Shown one piece after another: positions 17,764 to 26,232 of a stretch of DNA of 35,254 nucleotides; within the stretch, counting starts at the first letter, position 1, and the number at the start of each line of letters is the position of its first letter. The notes below the pieces were generated by a model. The model had not been told where the DNA came from. It saw nothing but the letters and a program-made list of their open reading frames with translations, and searched no databases. Source of the DNA: Rikenellaceae bacterium (GTDB lineage Bacteria > Bacteroidota > Bacteroidia > Bacteroidales > Rikenellaceae); NCBI GenBank assembly GCA_015059865.1, contig SUZP01000016.1, positions 1 through 35,254 on the forward strand. The letters run 5' to 3'. The position numbers and the translations under genes are program-made.

Positions 17764-19149
17764 TTAATCGCAGCGGTCCGTTTTCCGTTTAATGGTCTGT
17801 GATAGCGCCTCACAGCAAGCGTCAATGTTGCCTGCTCCGAAAGATACTACAACATCAGTATCCATCTTGCCAATCGTCTGCGCCAACTCCTCGCGCTCGA
17901 CTATTCGACAAGGTTTTACGACGAGATTTGCGATTATCTCGGTTGTAATGCCCTCGATAGGCAACTCTCGCGCAGGATATATCGGCAACAGCACCACCTC
18001 GTCAGCCTCGTTCAACGCCTCGGCGAACTCCTTGTATAGGTCGCGCGTACGAGTGTAGAGGTGCGGCTGGAAAATCGCCGTAACCTTACGCTCAGGGAAC
18101 ATCTGCTTTACCGAAGTAATCGTAGCCGCCAACTCGCGCGGATGGTGAGCGTAGTCATCCATATATACCCCCTTTGGCGTATTGACATAGAATTCAAATC
18201 TACGCTTCACACCCGAAAAGTCGCGCAAAGCCTTGCGCAAAGCATCGTGGTCTTTGATATCGCGCTCCACAGCCCACAGCAGAGCCACCGCAGCCACCGA
18301 ATTTTCGATATTCACCCAGCCCGGAATACCGAGCGAGCAACCTTCGACAACCCCCGTAGGTGTTACAATATCGTAGCGATAGTATCCGCCCTCCAACAGC
18401 TCCACATTACGAGCGTAGAAGTCGCACTCCTCATTATAGGAGTAGCGATAGACCGAAATTCTATCATTCGTAATCGCCACATCGACACCTTTTTTGATAA
18501 TCAATGAGCCACCCTCCTTAATCTGTGCGATAAATTGCGAGAACGCCTCCTTGACCTTTTCGTGCGTGCCATATATATCGAGGTGGTCGGCATCTGCCGA
18601 AGTTACCACCGCAGCATCGGGATAGAGTTGCAGGAACGAACGGTCGAACTCATCTGCCTCAACCACAAACCTATCGCCCTCGCCCAGCACCAAGTTCGAG
18701 CCGAAATTCTTGGATATGCCACCCAAGAAGGCTGAGCCCTCGCCCGACACAGCGTAGTTCAGCCACGCAGTCAAGGTCGAGGTCGAGGTCTTGCCGTGCG
18801 TACCTGCTACCGCCTGCACATACTTACCTTGCGACAACAAGCCAAGCACCTGCGAGCGCTTCTTAATCTCGAAGCCTTCGGCGCGGAACATCGCCTGCTC
18901 AGCGTGGTCGGCAGGAATTGCAGGGGTGTAGATTACTACCGTATGCTCCTTATCGAGAAATGCCTCCGGGATAAGTTTTACATCATCTTCATAATGCACC
19001 AACGCCCCCTCTGCCTCTAATTTGCGTGTGAGGTCGGTTGCGGTGCGGTCGTAGCCTGCCACCTGCCACCCCTCGTGCAAGAAGTAGCGAGCCAAGGCAC
19101 TCATACCAATACCTCCGATACCAAGAAAATAGACCCTTGATTTTGTCAT
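17764..19149 (-). CDS. murC: UDP-N-acetylmuramate--L-alanine ligase
   Basis: This 461-residue Mur ligase adds the first amino acid of the peptidoglycan stem peptide in the cytoplasm. The UDP-MurNAc-binding N-terminus is YFLGIGGIGMSALARYF, the ATP P-loop is GTHGKTSTS (116-124), and the central EADEFDRSFL carries the metal-binding region. The C-terminal domain has VYMDDYAHHPRELAATI and FQPHLYTRTRDL, both typical of MurC. It starts 5 bp after murG. Confidence 0.96.
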   Translation of the reverse strand: MTKSRVYFLGIGGIGMSALARYFLHEGWQVAGYDRTATDLTRKLEAEGALVHYEDDVKLIPEAFLDKEHTVVIYTPAIPADHAEQAMFRAEGFEIKKRSQVLGLLSQGKYVQAVAGTHGKTSTSTLTAWLNYAVSGEGSAFLGGISKNFGSNLVLGEGDRFVVEADEFDRSFLQLYPDAAVVTSADADHLDIYGTHEKVKEAFSQFIAQIKEGGSLIIKKGVDVAITNDRISVYRYSYNEECDFYARNVELLEGGYYRYDIVTPTGVVEGCSLGIPGWVNIENSVAAVALLWAVERDIKDHDALRKALRDFSGVKRRFEFYVNTPKGVYMDDYAHHPRELAATITSVKQMFPERKVTAIFQPHLYTRTRDLYKEFAEALNEADEVVLLPIYPARELPIEGITTEIIANLVVKPCRIVEREELAQTIGKMDTDVVVSFGAGNIDACCEALSQTIKRKTDRCD

Positions 19150-19154
19150 TTCCG

Positions 19155-20258
19155 CTACGGCTTAATCTGTTTTAAAATTTCATCTGCCACGCGCTCCGCT
19201 GCATCGGGCGTAGCCAACTTCGCGATATTCTTCGACAATTTCGCCAACAACGGCTCGTCGGCTACCATCTTCAACGCGGTAGCAATACCACAATCGACAG
19301 CCTCAGCATCGCTAACCATCATCGCAGCATTCTTATCCACCAAGGCGCGAGCATTCTTGGTTTGATGGTCTTCCGCCACATTTGGCGAAGGAACAAAGAG
19401 TGTCGGTTTCGCAGCCAAGCACAACTCCGACACCGTGCAGGCGCCACTGCGCGAGATGACCACATCGGCAATCTCGTAGGCAAAGTCCATACGGTCGATA
19501 AATGGCACAAGCGAGATGTTTTTCGTTGGATAGTGCGCAAAAAACTCGCGCATCTCCTTCTCATAGAATCTTCCCGTCTGCCAAACAACTTGCACGGGAG
19601 CCTCACCACCAAGCGTCACAATCCACGACTTCATCATATTGTTCAAGGTGCGCGTACCGAGCGAGCCACCCACAACCAAAATCGTTGGCAACCCCTCCTT
19701 TAATCCATAGTGAGCAAAGGCCTCTTTACGGTCGATATCGCCCTTGCCGAAGGCACTACGCAGAGGATTTCCCGTCAAGACAATCTTCGCCTTATCGAAA
19801 AATCGCTCCATACCCTCGTATGCAACGCACACCTTCTTGGCACGACCACAGACAATCTTATTGACCAAGCCTGCGTAGGAGTTCTGCTCCTGAATAATGG
19901 TCGGCACACCCATACGCTGAGCCACAAAGACTATCGGTGCGCTGGCATAGCCACCGAAGCCAGCCACAACATCGGGCTTAAACTCTTTGATAATACGGCG
20001 AGCCTGATTTAGGCTGCGCAACAAGTAGTATGGCAACGCAAAGTTCTTCCAAGTGAAGTGGCGTTGTAAGCCGACAATAGTCAATCCCTTGATATTGTAT
20101 CCCAACTTCGGGATTAGCGACATCTCCATTTTGCCCTCTGCCCCTACAAACAGAATTTCAACATCATCGCCCAAGCGTTTTTTCAACGCCTCGGCAACCG
20201 ACACTGCTGGGTAGATATGGCCTCCCGTACCACCTCCTGAAAGAATTACTCTCTTCAT
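19155..20258 (-). CDS. murG: UDP-GlcNAc:lipid-I N-acetylglucosaminyltransferase MurG
   Basis: This 367-residue GT28 glycosyltransferase converts lipid I to lipid II on the inner face of the cytoplasmic membrane. The N-terminal G-loop ILSGGGTGGHIYPAVSVAEA and the second loop VVGGSLGTRTLNNMM are present, as are IQEQNSYAGLVNK and the donor-binding SRSGACTVSELCLAAKPTLF. It is the first gene of the unit running to the phosphopantetheinyl transferase. In most Bacteroidota ftsW precedes murG; here the nuclease array does, and murG has its own promoter. Confidence 0.96.
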   Translation of the reverse strand: MKRVILSGGGTGGHIYPAVSVAEALKKRLGDDVEILFVGAEGKMEMSLIPKLGYNIKGLTIVGLQRHFTWKNFALPYYLLRSLNQARRIIKEFKPDVVAGFGGYASAPIVFVAQRMGVPTIIQEQNSYAGLVNKIVCGRAKKVCVAYEGMERFFDKAKIVLTGNPLRSAFGKGDIDRKEAFAHYGLKEGLPTILVVGGSLGTRTLNNMMKSWIVTLGGEAPVQVVWQTGRFYEKEMREFFAHYPTKNISLVPFIDRMDFAYEIADVVISRSGACTVSELCLAAKPTLFVPSPNVAEDHQTKNARALVDKNAAMMVSDAEAVDCGIATALKMVADEPLLAKLSKNIAKLATPDAAERVADEILKQIKP

Positions 20259-20296
20259 ATTTTTAGCCGTTTTTAGACAACACTCCTAATGAACTA

Positions 20297-20327
20297 CAAA
20301 TTTATGGATTATTCTGCGAACTACAAA
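20297..20327 (-). promoter_or_regulatory. Promoter of the murG-murC-ftsQAZ unit
   Basis: On the minus strand a -33 TTTG (20324-20327) and a -7 TAAATTTG (20297-20304) are separated by 19 nt, the Bacteroidota consensus arrangement. The start codon is 39 nt below the -7 box. Confidence 0.75.
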
Positions 20328-20332
20328 AGAAA

Positions 20333-20360
20333 AGCGCAGTGAAATTTATTTCACTACGCT
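20333..20360 (-). terminator. Terminator of the nuclease array
   Basis: A 13-bp stem with one mismatch (arms 20333-20345 and 20348-20360) is followed on the minus strand by CTTTTCTTTTG. A second perfect GTAGAA/TTCTAC hairpin (20373-20387) overlaps the last stop codon. Together they separate the array from murG. Confidence 0.75.
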
Positions 20361-20383
20361 ATTTTTATCAATGTAGAAAAATT

Positions 20384-21202
20384 CTACTTCAAGTTCTCGT
20401 TCAAGAGTGCCGCCAAACGGCAGGTAGCTTTAATCATCTGTTCGTAAGATACCGGCTCTCTCCATTTGTGAAATCCGTATGGCACCACCGCATTAGGCTT
20501 GTAGGTTTCAAGGTAGTGTGCTGCCATCTTACCACTCTCGGCAACCCACTCATTAAGTGAGCCCTTAGCGTATTTATCGAAATCTTTGCCAAGGTAGATT
20601 CTTATATCCTCTGCCCAATAGTTAGCCGTGAAGTAGCCATAACCGCCATCAAAACGATTCCAAGTTTTTGTCCAACGAATAGGCTTTTTACCGAGAGTCT
20701 CTGCCATCTTTCCATAATCACCCTCCGGTACACGATACTTGAAGTCTTTCTGCGAATGCGAAATACCATCAATACGAACTCGCGAAAGGTTGTGCATATC
20801 ACACATAAGGTTAATCACCGTACGCAAGGCCAATGTAACCTCCGCCTTTGAGTGCGACTTGTGGTTGCTAATAACAGCCAACGCCTCCTGAGTAGCTTTG
20901 TAGGCATCCTTACCCTTCACTCTCTTTGGTTGGAAGTTCTCGTCAAGGTGGAGATAATGAACCTCGGCAGCTCTTCTGCGAGCCCTCTTATCCATCGTCT
21001 TTGCCTGCTCCTTCTCGACAGCGTAGAGATATTGAACATCATCCGCAAAGTTCTTTCCCAAGTATTTCTTAACCAATTTTTTAGCACTCGTAGTAAGATG
21101 TTCGTTGGCAACAATCATAACTGCCTCATCCACTCGTTTCGACCAAGCATTTGCGACCGATATGGTCATCACAAATGCTAACAATAAAAATATCTTCTTC
21201 AT
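20384..21202 (-). CDS. Secreted S1/P1-nuclease-family paralogue, type A (degenerate), pair 4
   Basis: This 272-residue protein has a signal peptide ending ANA, so cleavage would expose Trp20 as residue 1 of the mature chain, as in P1 nuclease. The fold is recognisable by similarity to the type-B neighbours over the full length: helix HLTTSAKKLVKKYLG, an Asp-Asp pair at the Asp45 site, HYLHLD at the His60 site, and the C-terminal CRLAALLN. The His at mature position 6 is Asp25. The His116 site is Asn in VINLMCDMH, the His126 site is Arg, and the HxxxD motif of the zinc-2 site is not found. It is unlikely to be an active three-zinc nuclease. It is the last gene of the array, 19 bp after its type-B partner. 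Confidence 0.75.
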   Translation of the reverse strand: MKKIFLLLAFVMTISVANAWSKRVDEAVMIVANEHLTTSAKKLVKKYLGKNFADDVQYLYAVEKEQAKTMDKRARRRAAEVHYLHLDENFQPKRVKGKDAYKATQEALAVISNHKSHSKAEVTLALRTVINLMCDMHNLSRVRIDGISHSQKDFKYRVPEGDYGKMAETLGKKPIRWTKTWNRFDGGYGYFTANYWAEDIRIYLGKDFDKYAKGSLNEWVAESGKMAAHYLETYKPNAVVPYGFHKWREPVSYEQMIKATCRLAALLNENLK

Positions 21203-21221
21203 AATATATCGCCCTCACTAT

Positions 21222-22049
21222 TTACTTTACTGGAATATTTCCATCCGAGAAGATAGTATTCAGCACATGCGCCAAACGATAAGCCGCTTGCAGCGCCATC
21301 TCGTCAGCCAATTTCGTAACCTCCTTCTTCTGCTTCTTGGTCATTTTTGCAATATCGGTACCCTTCGGACATAACGCACGACCTTGATGTCCGCCCTTGA
21401 CAATATCGCGCCCCCAATCGGTGAGCGAGCCACTCTGCCAAGCCTTAGCCTGTCTCTTCGACACCTTGTCTAAGCGTTTGTAGTAGTCTTCGTTTGTCCA
21501 ACCCTTACGACCTCGTGATAACGAGCCATCCCAGAAGCCGTGATATCCGACTTTCTCACCATTGTTATAGATATGCGAGTACTTATACTGTGGAATCTTA
21601 GCACGAGCAAAGCGGACATGCGATGGGCAGTGCATATCTGGCACATAGTGCACCATATTTATAAGTCGCTGACGCACAACCGAATCGGGCAGATTTTTAT
21701 ACCTACCATCACCCAACTCGGCAAGTGCAAGGCGAAGATGTCCCATAACACGCCCCTTTGGATTTCCACCCTTGGTAATAAGGAGCCCTTTGCCATCAGC
21801 GGTTGCCATAGCCGAATGTGGACTATTTACCTTTTTGAACTGCTCCATCGGACGCCAATAGTCCATCCACGAAGCGTAGTAGGCAAGCGTATGGCGAAGG
21901 TAATAGCGGCACTTCTCCTTAGCTTCGGGGGTAAGGTGTTGCTCAGCGATATAGACAATATTGCCATGAGCTATACCATTCCACGCCTTTGCACTATGCA
22001 CTCCAAAGAGAGCAACAATTGCAAATAATATAAACGATAACTTCTTCAT
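21222..22049 (-). CDS. Secreted S1/P1-family nuclease, type B (intact zinc site), pair 4
   Basis: This 275-residue exported protein is of the S1/P1 family, which cleaves single-stranded DNA and RNA and may remove 3' phosphates. Signal cleavage after AKA leaves Trp23 as mature residue 1. The three-zinc ligand set is complete by alignment to P1: Trp23, His28, Asp63, His78, His134, Asp138, His144, His170, Asp174 (motifs VHYVPDMHCPSH and HGFWD). I use the ATG at 22049; an in-frame GTG two codons upstream is less likely. Its type-A partner follows after 19 bp. Confidence 0.85.
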   Translation of the reverse strand: MKKLSFILFAIVALFGVHSAKAWNGIAHGNIVYIAEQHLTPEAKEKCRYYLRHTLAYYASWMDYWRPMEQFKKVNSPHSAMATADGKGLLITKGGNPKGRVMGHLRLALAELGDGRYKNLPDSVVRQRLINMVHYVPDMHCPSHVRFARAKIPQYKYSHIYNNGEKVGYHGFWDGSLSRGRKGWTNEDYYKRLDKVSKRQAKAWQSGSLTDWGRDIVKGGHQGRALCPKGTDIAKMTKKQKKEVTKLADEMALQAAYRLAHVLNTIFSDGNIPVK

Positions 22050-22093
22050 AACCACTTATTCTTGATGATTTATAAAATCCATACAGTATAGCA

Positions 22094-22882
22094 CTATTTC
22101 GCAGCACTATTGAGCAATACCGCCAAGCGATAGCCCGCGCGAGCCATCATCTCACAATTCAAATCTTCCAACTCATTGCGCTCGCGTCGAGTCATCTCAT
22201 ACTCCGGGTTGATGCGCGCATAGAGACCATTGGCTACTCCACCAATCTCCGATGCCCAATCGTTCAACGAGCCCTTCGAAAACTCGGCGCGCTTACTACC
22301 GAGGCTCAACTCCAAATCCTCTGCCCACAAACTGCCTGAAAAGCCTGTATGCCAATTTGAATAGGCATCCCAAAACTTCGCCCACGAGATTTTAGCAGTA
22401 GCCTTACGCTTACCAACATCACCCTTGTACCAAGTGAACTTAAAGTCGAGAGACGAATGAGGTACGCCCTCGATGCGAACATTCGACAGGTTGTGGATAT
22501 CGCACATCAGGTTGATAACAGTACGCAATGCAGTAGCAACCACCTCTTTCGATTGCGACTTGTGATTGCGAACAACTTGCATCGCACTCTCTATCTCCAC
22601 CAAAGCATTGTTACCTTCAACCTTTGCAGGCTGCAAATTCTTATCGAGATGGAGATAGTGGATACTCTTGGTGTACGATGCTGCATTTCGCTCTTCAAGG
22701 TCATAGAGATAGTGAACATCGTCAAGATATGAGTCGCCCAAATATTTATTGAGCATAGCCTTAGCCTCGGCTGTAAGGTGCTTCTCGGCTAACAACACTA
22801 CACCCTCGTCAGCTCTTCTATTCCACGCATTTGCCACCGAGATACTCAGTGCCAATGCAACAATCAAAAATAGCTTCTTCAT
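22094..22882 (-). CDS. Secreted S1/P1-nuclease-family paralogue, type A (degenerate), pair 3
   Basis: This 262-residue exported protein has a signal ending SVANA with Trp20 as the predicted mature N-terminus. The mature position-6 His is Asp25, the His116 site is Asn in VINLMCDIH and the His126 site is Asn. The Asp45-type DD and HYLHLD are kept, as is the type-A block VRIEGVPHSSLDFKF. It shares the family helix HLTAEAKAMLNKYLG and the C-terminal YRLAVLLN. The probable loss of zinc sites 2 and 3 argues for a non-catalytic role. It starts 19 bp after the type-B gene at 22902 and ends 44 bp before the next pair. Confidence 0.75.
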   Translation of the reverse strand: MKKLFLIVALALSISVANAWNRRADEGVVLLAEKHLTAEAKAMLNKYLGDSYLDDVHYLYDLEERNAASYTKSIHYLHLDKNLQPAKVEGNNALVEIESAMQVVRNHKSQSKEVVATALRTVINLMCDIHNLSNVRIEGVPHSSLDFKFTWYKGDVGKRKATAKISWAKFWDAYSNWHTGFSGSLWAEDLELSLGSKRAEFSKGSLNDWASEIGGVANGLYARINPEYEMTRRERNELEDLNCEMMARAGYRLAVLLNSAAK

Positions 22883-22901
22883 ATTATCAAATCTCCATCA
22901 T

Positions 22902-23702
22902 CTATTTAAAAATCTCGTTCAATACATAAGCCAAACGATAGGCAGCCTTAACAACCTGACCATCAGCCACAGCCCATACAGCCTTCTGCTCCTTCTTGGT
23001 CAGCTCGGCAACATCCTTGTCCTTTGTTGTAATTGCCAAAGCCTTGTGGGCCTGCTTAACACAATCCTTTCCCCAAGTGTTAATCTTGCCATCCTTAATA
23101 ATCTTCCTTTTCACAGCTTTTGGCTTCATCTTATCGACATAAGCAGCATACTCCTCGTATGTCCAGCCCTCGCGATTGAATGCAGGCGATGCATCCCAAA
23201 ACTTATGACGGCTAAACTTCTTGCCATTCTTGCGGAGATTGTATTTATACTCTGGAAAATCCTTTTTCGAAAAAGAGACATGCACAGGACAGTGCATATC
23301 AGGCAAGGCGTGAATGATAAGCAAGAGATTGTAACGCACGAGCGAGTCGGACATATTCTTGTACTTGCCATTGCTCAACTTCTTAATAGAGCGCGAGGCC
23401 AAACCTGCCGCCCCACCCTTGCGCGACTTCCAGTTGATACCACCATCTGCCGTAGCTGTAAACGAGTGCAGACTATTGGTGTATTGGTATGGTGGCACCG
23501 CACGCCAATGGTCCATCCACGACGCATGCCACGAGAGCGTATGTTGAAGATAACGACGACACTCGGCCTTTGCCTTTGGATTCAGGTGCTGCTCTGCAAT
23601 GTAGTTGATAGCTCCATGGCCAAAACCACTCCAAGCCTTTGCACTCTGCACTCCCAAAATTGCGACGAGCGCAAGAGCTATAAATAAAGATTTGTTCTTC
23701 AT
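22902..23702 (-). CDS. Secreted S1/P1-family nuclease, type B (intact zinc site), pair 3
   Basis: This 266-residue exported protein has a signal ending SAKA with Trp24 first in the mature chain. The ligand set is complete: His29, Asp64 (ASWMD), His79, His131, Asp135, His141 (IHALPDMHCPVH), His166 and Asp170 (HKFWD). The signal peptide and the upstream region are nucleotide-identical to the type-B gene at 24563-25396, while the mature part is clearly different, as expected for gene conversion or a recent crossover. Predicted activity is zinc-dependent nuclease or nucleotidase in the periplasm or outside the cell. Confidence 0.85.
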   Translation of the reverse strand: MKNKSLFIALALVAILGVQSAKAWSGFGHGAINYIAEQHLNPKAKAECRRYLQHTLSWHASWMDHWRAVPPYQYTNSLHSFTATADGGINWKSRKGGAAGLASRSIKKLSNGKYKNMSDSLVRYNLLLIIHALPDMHCPVHVSFSKKDFPEYKYNLRKNGKKFSRHKFWDASPAFNREGWTYEEYAAYVDKMKPKAVKRKIIKDGKINTWGKDCVKQAHKALAITTKDKDVAELTKKEQKAVWAVADGQVVKAAYRLAYVLNEIFK

Positions 23703-23772
23703 AGATTAATAGATTAGTAATTTCTTTATGTATTAAACACCTATTTTATTGCATCGTTCAAGAGTGCAGCCA
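23623..23772. repeat. 150-bp identical segment, copy 1
   Basis: Identical base for base to 25317-25466 (offset 1694). It covers the signal-peptide codons of a type-B gene, the 38-bp spacer and the last codons of the preceding type-A gene. The identity includes non-coding sequence. Confidence 0.9.
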
Positions 23773-24547
23773 AACGACAAGCTGCCTTGACATACAATTC
23801 GTAATTAACAACCTCCATACTCTTAAATTCCATATACGGAACACGAGCATCGGGTTTGCAAAATTCGAGATAATAGGCTGCAATAGTTCCAACCTCAGTA
23901 GCCCAATCCTCCAATGTTCCTTTCGAGTAATCGGCATACTTATCGCCAATAAAGATCTCCATATCTTCAGCCCAATACTTAGGCGAGAATAGAGGGAATC
24001 CACCATCGAATTTCTGCCAAGAAGTTCTCCATTTATGCGTCTTAGTCAACACACTCTTAGGCCCCCACTCGCGCACCTGTGTTGTGTAGGAGAATGGCTT
24101 GTATGAGTGTGGATAACCATCGAGGCGAACTTTCGCAACACTATGGAAATCGCAAATCAGATTGATAACTACGCGCAACGCCGTTCTAACCTCCTCTTTC
24201 GAGTGACTTTTATGGTTGCGCACAACCTCCAAACTATTGTTTATTGCCTTGTATGAATCCTCTCCCTTTACCTTCTTTGGACATAGGTTTTTATCGAGAT
24301 GAAGGTCGTGAATATTGCGCGCCCCCTTCTTGAGTTTCTTCTGCTTCGCCAACTCTTTCTCTGTATCGTAGAGATAGTGAACATCATCCGAATAGTCGCT
24401 ACCTAAATATTTCTTTACCAGCTTTTTAGCCTTATGAGAGAGATGTTTTGACGCTACAATCACAACCGCCTCATCACACTGACGATGCCACGCATTAGCA
24501 ACAAAAACAGATATAAGAAGAACAAATAACATTGACACTCTTTTCAT
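23741..24547 (-). CDS. Secreted S1/P1-nuclease-family paralogue, type A (degenerate), pair 2
   Basis: This 268-residue exported protein has a signal ending FVANA with Trp20 as mature residue 1. The position-6 His is Asp25, the His116 site is Asn in VINLICDFH and the His126 site is Lys. An HDLHLD block stands at the His60 site, and the type-A motif VRLDGYPHSYKPFSY is conserved. Its 3' end (LAALLNDAIK and the following spacer) is nucleotide-identical to that of the type-A gene at 25435-26226. It starts 15 bp after its type-B partner. Confidence 0.75.
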   Translation of the reverse strand: MKRVSMLFVLLISVFVANAWHRQCDEAVVIVASKHLSHKAKKLVKKYLGSDYSDDVHYLYDTEKELAKQKKLKKGARNIHDLHLDKNLCPKKVKGEDSYKAINNSLEVVRNHKSHSKEEVRTALRVVINLICDFHSVAKVRLDGYPHSYKPFSYTTQVREWGPKSVLTKTHKWRTSWQKFDGGFPLFSPKYWAEDMEIFIGDKYADYSKGTLEDWATEVGTIAAYYLEFCKPDARVPYMEFKSMEVVNYELYVKAACRLAALLNDAIK

Positions 24548-24562
24548 AACAATCCCTCCTTT

Positions 24563-25396
24563 CTAATAACTAAAGATTGTATTCAGCACGTGCGCCAAAC
24601 GATACGCCGCCATCATTGCCATTTTGTCGGACAAATCACGCGCTGCTATCATCTGCTCCTCACTCATTTCGGCAATATCGTTTACCCCTTCGAGCATCTT
24701 ATAGCCGAGATGTCCAGCCTCGGCAAGGTCACGCCCCCAATCCTCGAGCGTGCCACTCTGCCAAGCCGCTGCCTGCTTGCGCGAAATCTTATCAACATTC
24801 TTAGCGTAGTCCTCTAACTTCCAACCCTTTCGACCATAGGCTGGCACCCAATCCCAAAAACCGTGAAATGTGTTTTTCTTGCCATTTATCACCACTTGGC
24901 GATTGTTCACATAGTGAGGATAGAGGTGCTCCGGATAATTGATGTGCGAAGGGCAATGCATATCGGCAACGTAATGCACCATATTTACAAGTCGCTGACG
25001 CACAAGCGAATCGGGCTGATTCTTATACTTACCCTCGCCCAACTCTGCCAAGGCATCGCGCAGATAACCCATACACTCACCCGGTGTCACGCCATAAGGT
25101 TTGCCATACTCGTCAAATGCCATATCGATGTTCTTACCATCAGCCTTAATCATCACCGAATGGCGAGCATTCACCGACTTGAACACATCTGCACCTTTCC
25201 AATAATCCATCCACGAAGCGTAATACGGAAGCGTATGTTTGAGGTAGTGACGACACATCTTCTTCGCCTTTGGCGTGAGGTGCTGCTCGGCAACATAGAC
25301 CGAGCCTGCGTGGCAGAAACCACTCCAAGCCTTTGCACTCTGCACTCCCAAAATTGCGACGAGCGCAAGAGCTATAAATAAAGATTTGTTCTTCAT
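24563..25396 (-). CDS. Secreted S1/P1-family nuclease, type B (intact zinc site), pair 2
   Basis: This 277-residue exported protein has a signal ending SAKA with Trp24 as mature residue 1. The ligands are His29, Asp64 (ASWMD), His79, His141, Asp145 and His151 (VHYVADMHCPSH), and His178 and Asp182 (HGFWD). The first 27 residues match the type-B gene at 22902-23702 exactly. The insert between residues 85 and 120 is longer than in that gene. It is followed after 15 bp by its type-A partner. Confidence 0.85.
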   Translation of the reverse strand: MKNKSLFIALALVAILGVQSAKAWSGFCHAGSVYVAEQHLTPKAKKMCRHYLKHTLPYYASWMDYWKGADVFKSVNARHSVMIKADGKNIDMAFDEYGKPYGVTPGECMGYLRDALAELGEGKYKNQPDSLVRQRLVNMVHYVADMHCPSHINYPEHLYPHYVNNRQVVINGKKNTFHGFWDWVPAYGRKGWKLEDYAKNVDKISRKQAAAWQSGTLEDWGRDLAEAGHLGYKMLEGVNDIAEMSEEQMIAARDLSDKMAMMAAYRLAHVLNTIFSY

Positions 25397-25466
25397 AGAT
25401 TAATAGATTAGTAATTTCTTTATGTATTAAACACCTATTTTATTGCATCGTTCAAGAGTGCAGCCA
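25317..25466. repeat. 150-bp identical segment, copy 2
   Basis: Partner of 23623-23772 at the equivalent junction of the neighbouring pair. The 1.69-kb offset equals one type-B plus type-A unit. Confidence 0.9.
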
Positions 25467-26226
25467 GACGGCAACTCGCCTTGACAATCAGGTCGTAATT
25501 GACAGGCTCCATATATTTGTTATCGAGGCACGACACCACTGCATCCGGCTGATATATGGCGAGATAGCGTGCTGCCAATGCACCATTATCGGCTGCCCAA
25601 TCTTTGAGTGTACCCTTGCTATACTCGGCAAATCTATCACCCAAGTAGAGTGTTATATCATAAGCTCTCCACTCGCCCGAAAAACCACGAGGATAACCTC
25701 CATAGTTTTTACCCATCTTGGACCACTTTGCAACTTCGAGTCTATCCCTCTTCTTGCCAACCTCGGTTGGATGGAACTTATAAGAGAAGTCGCGCTGCGA
25801 GTGCGGAATATTATCAATACGGACATTTGGAAGGTGATGAATATCCACCATCAAGCATATCACCGTACGCAAAGCTCTGGTAACCTCAGCCTTTGAATAC
25901 GACTTGTAGTTGCGAACAACCTCCATAGCCTTTTCGATTGCGGCATAGGCATCGTTCTCGCCTACGCTCTTAGGCTGAAAATCTTTGTCGAGGTGTAGAT
26001 AGTGAATCTCCTTAGTATGCGGAATAGCCTGCTTACCCTCTTTGGTATATAGGTATCGAATATCATCCTCAAAGGTCTTACCCAAGTGTTTCTTAACAAA
26101 CTTCTGCGCCTTAGGATTTATATTTCGTGTTGCTACAATCACAGCAGCTTCCTCAGCACTTCTTGCCCACGCATTTGCTGTAAGTACGCTCAATACAAGA
26201 GCTGAAAACATTAATATCTTCTTCAT
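25435..26226 (-). CDS. Secreted S1/P1-nuclease-family paralogue, type A (degenerate), pair 1
   Basis: This 263-residue exported protein has a signal ending LTANA with Trp20 as mature residue 1. It is the most divergent type-A copy: the position-6 His is Glu25, the His116 site is Cys (VICLMVDIH) and the His126 site is Asn. HYLHLD at the His60 site and VRIDNIPHSQRDFSY are kept. It starts only 6 bp after the type-B gene upstream, so translational coupling is likely. Confidence 0.75.
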   Translation of the reverse strand: MKKILMFSALVLSVLTANAWARSAEEAAVIVATRNINPKAQKFVKKHLGKTFEDDIRYLYTKEGKQAIPHTKEIHYLHLDKDFQPKSVGENDAYAAIEKAMEVVRNYKSYSKAEVTRALRTVICLMVDIHHLPNVRIDNIPHSQRDFSYKFHPTEVGKKRDRLEVAKWSKMGKNYGGYPRGFSGEWRAYDITLYLGDRFAEYSKGTLKDWAADNGALAARYLAIYQPDAVVSCLDNKYMEPVNYDLIVKASCRLAALLNDAIK

Positions 26227-26232
26227 ATTCTG

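Noticed and set aside
22749..23687. 312-codon plus-strand frame across two nuclease genes
   Set aside because: It spans the junction of two well-supported minus-strand genes and begins and ends in their signal-peptide regions; no RBS or domain is seen.
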